Assembly (NCBI GenBank): GCA_902481695.1
Contig: CABSXY010000090.1
Span: forward strand, 1-7,547
Length of the DNA stretch: 7,547 nucleotides
Direction: 5' to 3'
Source of the DNA: an uncultured Haemophilus sp.
Lineage (GTDB): Bacteria; Pseudomonadota; Gammaproteobacteria; Enterobacterales; Pasteurellaceae
Part shown: piece by piece, positions 5,340 through 7,547 of the stretch
Layout of the letters: every line of letters starts with the position of its first letter
Numbering within the stretch: position 1 is the stretch's first letter
Made by a program: the position numbers and the translations under genes
Notes under the pieces: model-generated
Seen by the model: the letters and a program-made list of their open reading frames with translations, nothing else
Told to the model about the DNA's origin: nothing
Database searches by the model: none

Positions 5340-5360
5340 ACAATGCTTGTTTTGATGTCG

Positions 5361-7547
5361 CTATTCGCAAGTCCTTTTGCTTTTAAATTTGAACGGCATA
5401 ATACGCATGCCACTTTCAGTCGAGTGCAATTGATAAAATTGCGGATAATTAAAATTCCGTTGCACCATTTTATACGGATTTTCACAATCATTTGAGCCAA
5501 GCGATTGATAAATACGATTTATTTCGCGTACTTTATCATCTTTCGAACCTTCACATTGACGATAAATTTCGAGACGGTTCTTCTCATCTAACAAATAGAC
5601 GTTAAAGCTATTATCGGCATTATCTTCAAAGAAGAATTGTAAAAAACCTTCACTGGCAAATAAATCAATTTCAGGCGGGTATCGACGGGCTTCAGGAATA
5701 ATTTCTTTTTCTTCCAACTGAGTCGGTAAAACGTCCTCAAAATTAACCGCACTTTCTTTTCCGCCTTCAATAGGTTGCAAACTGATCCCTTTTTCCTCAA
5801 AAAAGAATTGCCAGTTTTTTCCTGCTACACGTAAACGAGAATGGGTTGTTGGACGACTATCTCCCAATTGAATACTAATACAACGATTGACTAACGCACT
5901 CACTAAGTTTCGCAACGTACGATTGTAGTGTTTACTGTAACAGAAAACCTGTACAGAACGCGGCTGATTTACACCCTGATCAATTTTATTAGAAAGCACT
6001 TTTAAGGCAAGCAAAATCGCATTCTGCCCTTCAAAGTGTAAGGTTCGAATTTCATTCCATACGTTACGGTAAGTGAAATCAATGCTTCCGACCAAACTCT
6101 GTTCTAACTGACCAAAACTGAATAAATCACTTGGTGAAATATTGGATTTAAGTTCTTCCACTTGTGCAGTTGGGTCATTTACTAAGTTCACAGCGATAAA
6201 TAGATCACGGATTTCACATTGGGACGAAAGCGCCTCATTTGTAGGCGCTTGGCCATTGGTATGCGGGAAAAATAACCGTAAATCGGCAACAAAATTACGC
6301 AAAGTGAGTTGGTCGATATTTTGACTAATTAGATGTAAACACGTTTCAGCGGTCAGCAAGCGATTAAAATAAGCCCATGCAACAACTTTATTTAAACTTT
6401 CCCCATATTCAATCACGCGTTCTTTCGAAAACATAATATGATTTGGTGGCTGATTCACCAGATACCACCCATCCTTAAAATTCTTATTACCGTGAACTTC
6501 GATAAATGTGAGATGATCTTCCGCTAAATTATGCGAAATCTGTGGATTCAGTAGCGTAATTTTACCTGGTAGCTCTTCAAATGCAGTATAAAGTTTGCGA
6601 GACAACACCGTAATATCTTGAGGAATCACGCTAGAATTAATTTTGTGTTTGCGTGCAAAATCCACCAGATTTCGATAACTCATCATCAAGAAATTCACTA
6701 AATTAGTGTGACTTTCTTTCACCCGTTTGATTTTCCAATTTGGACGTTGATCCAATTCTTCAATTCGCTCTTTTGACCAGCCCCATTCTTGCGCCATCAT
6801 CTTCATATAAGAAATACGCCAGTTGGATGCGTGGTATAAGGCAAAGTCTTCTGTGGCTTTCACATAAAAACAAGAACGGACAAAATCAAGACGCTTAAAT
6901 TCTGAATGTGCGGTCAAATATTGACTAATTCTCTCTAGAATCGCGATATAAGGATCAAAATGATGTGCAGCAGTACTGCGACCGGACAGTAAATCTTCTT
7001 TAAATTGACGAGCAATTAAATGGGCATTTGGGTATTCTTGGGCATAGGTTTCCAATAATAAGATTTTCATCACCGATTTATACGGTGAATCAATACCTTT
7101 ATAAAGTTGCCATAAACTCGCACCGAAATATTCGCTCGCAGAGAATTGCCCCAATCCACCAAAATCCACCCAATCATTTGGATCAAGTTCACCAGCTTCC
7201 ACTAAACGCGAAACTTCGGCTTCATATTGTTTTTCATCTTCCACCCACAAGTGGAGCCACAATAATGGCTTGCCCGAAAGGCGTACAGCAGAACGATAAA
7301 ACTCTTCCAACAGCAACATATATTGAGCAGAACCGCTATTTTCTTTGGTTAATGGATCGGAATAACGCTCATTACGGAAGCGTTTTTGCGTCATCAAATA
7401 AAAATGCATTTCCACATGAAATGTGGACGCCCATAGGCTGATTTTCTTCGTTTTTTCTGCCAAACGTTGCTGATCTTGTTCAGATAAATCATCTTGATGG
7501 CAGATCCAAATATCCAAATCCGAAGCTGAAGTTTGGCTAATGGAGCC
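5361..7547 (-). CDS. cyaA: Class I adenylate cyclase CyaA (N-terminal end outside window)
   Basis: CyaA makes cyclic AMP from ATP in the cytoplasm. The cAMP binds CRP and controls catabolite repression and, in Haemophilus, competence. The 728 residues present align with enterobacterial CyaA from the catalytic loop to the C-terminus. The first residues in the window, 'GSISQTSASDLDIWICH', are the nucleotidyltransferase motif with the DxD metal-binding pair (DLD). 'YFGASLWQLYKGIDSPYKSV', 'EWGWSKERI', 'RNLVDFARKHKI', 'QDITVLSRKLYTAFEELPGK', 'LLNPQIS', 'WNEIRTLHFEGQ', 'FASEGFLQFFFED' and 'CEGSKDD' also match the family. About 115 N-terminal residues must lie beyond base 7547; the TTG at 7517 is an internal Leu codon, not a start. 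The C-terminal half is the regulatory region that in enterobacteria responds to the glucose phosphotransferase protein EIIA-Glc. No clear terminator follows the stop codon, so some read-through into narP is possible. Confidence 0.96.
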   Translation of the reverse strand, partial: GSISQTSASDLDIWICHQDDLSEQDQQRLAEKTKKISLWASTFHVEMHFYLMTQKRFRNERYSDPLTKENSGSAQYMLLLEEFYRSAVRLSGKPLLWLHLWVEDEKQYEAEVSRLVEAGELDPNDWVDFGGLGQFSASEYFGASLWQLYKGIDSPYKSVMKILLLETYAQEYPNAHLIARQFKEDLLSGRSTAAHHFDPYIAILERISQYLTAHSEFKRLDFVRSCFYVKATEDFALYHASNWRISYMKMMAQEWGWSKERIEELDQRPNWKIKRVKESHTNLVNFLMMSYRNLVDFARKHKINSSVIPQDITVLSRKLYTAFEELPGKITLLNPQISHNLAEDHLTFIEVHGNKNFKDGWYLVNQPPNHIMFSKERVIEYGESLNKVVAWAYFNRLLTAETCLHLISQNIDQLTLRNFVADLRLFFPHTNGQAPTNEALSSQCEIRDLFIAVNLVNDPTAQVEELKSNISPSDLFSFGQLEQSLVGSIDFTYRNVWNEIRTLHFEGQNAILLALKVLSNKIDQGVNQPRSVQVFCYSKHYNRTLRNLVSALVNRCISIQLGDSRPTTHSRLRVAGKNWQFFFEEKGISLQPIEGGKESAVNFEDVLPTQLEEKEIIPEARRYPPEIDLFASEGFLQFFFEDNADNSFNVYLLDEKNRLEIYRQCEGSKDDKVREINRIYQSLGSNDCENPYKMVQRNFNYPQFYQLHSTESGMRIMPFKFKSKRTCE
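5746..5755 (-). repeat. DNA uptake signal sequence in cyaA
   Basis: ACCGCACTTT is a perfect copy. On the coding strand of cyaA it reads AAAGTGCGGT and encodes 'SAV' in the segment 'KESAVNFED' of the C-terminal region. A one-mismatch copy, ATGTGCGGT, lies at 6906-6914 in the same gene. Confidence 0.85.

Noticed and set aside
5338..5352. AAACAA-TGC-TTGTTT hairpin just after cyaA as its terminator
   Set aside because: The stem is only six A/T-rich pairs and no T-run follows on the minus strand. It partly overlaps the FNR box and is more likely incidental.
5217..5495. A 92-codon plus-strand open frame across the cyaA-narP spacer
   Set aside because: It starts at TTG without a ribosome binding site, runs antisense into cyaA and covers the narP promoter and FNR box on the other strand.

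Overview
The window is AT-rich and looks like Pasteurellaceae chromosome, most likely Haemophilus or a close relative such as Aggregatibacter. The strongest clue is eight perfect copies of the 9-base Haemophilus-type DNA uptake signal (AAGTGCGGT or ACCGCACTT), several of them paired into hairpins. All but one of the proteins are recognisable gamma-proteobacterial housekeeping or regulatory families. I see no RNA gene, insertion sequence, phage gene or CRISPR array. No gene-free stretch exceeds 300 bases.

Left part (1-2244): the 3' portion of rluE (23S rRNA pseudouridine synthase, +) converges, with only two bases between stop codons, on an unnamed gene for an exported lysine/alanine-rich protein (-). 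Behind that gene, also on the minus strand, lies gpmA (phosphoglycerate mutase). A terminator built from two inverted uptake signals separates gpmA from the unnamed gene.

Middle (2245-4552): a 185-base divergent spacer holds a promoter candidate for gpmA and one for envC. envC (+, periplasmic amidase activator for cell separation) and yibQ (+, exported divergent polysaccharide deacetylase) overlap by one base and form an operon. It ends at a strong bidirectional hairpin shared with the convergent narP.

Right part (4553-7547): narP (-, nitrate/nitrite response regulator) lies downstream of cyaA (-, class I adenylate cyclase), whose N-terminal end is cut off by the window edge. The 178-base cyaA-narP spacer holds a sigma70-like promoter for narP with a near-consensus FNR box centred at about -61.5, which suggests anaerobic control.

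I found no convincing new multi-gene system. The points most worth a second look are the lysine-rich exported protein, the uptake-signal hairpin inside the yibQ signal-peptide codons just after the envC stop, and the FNR-type narP promoter.
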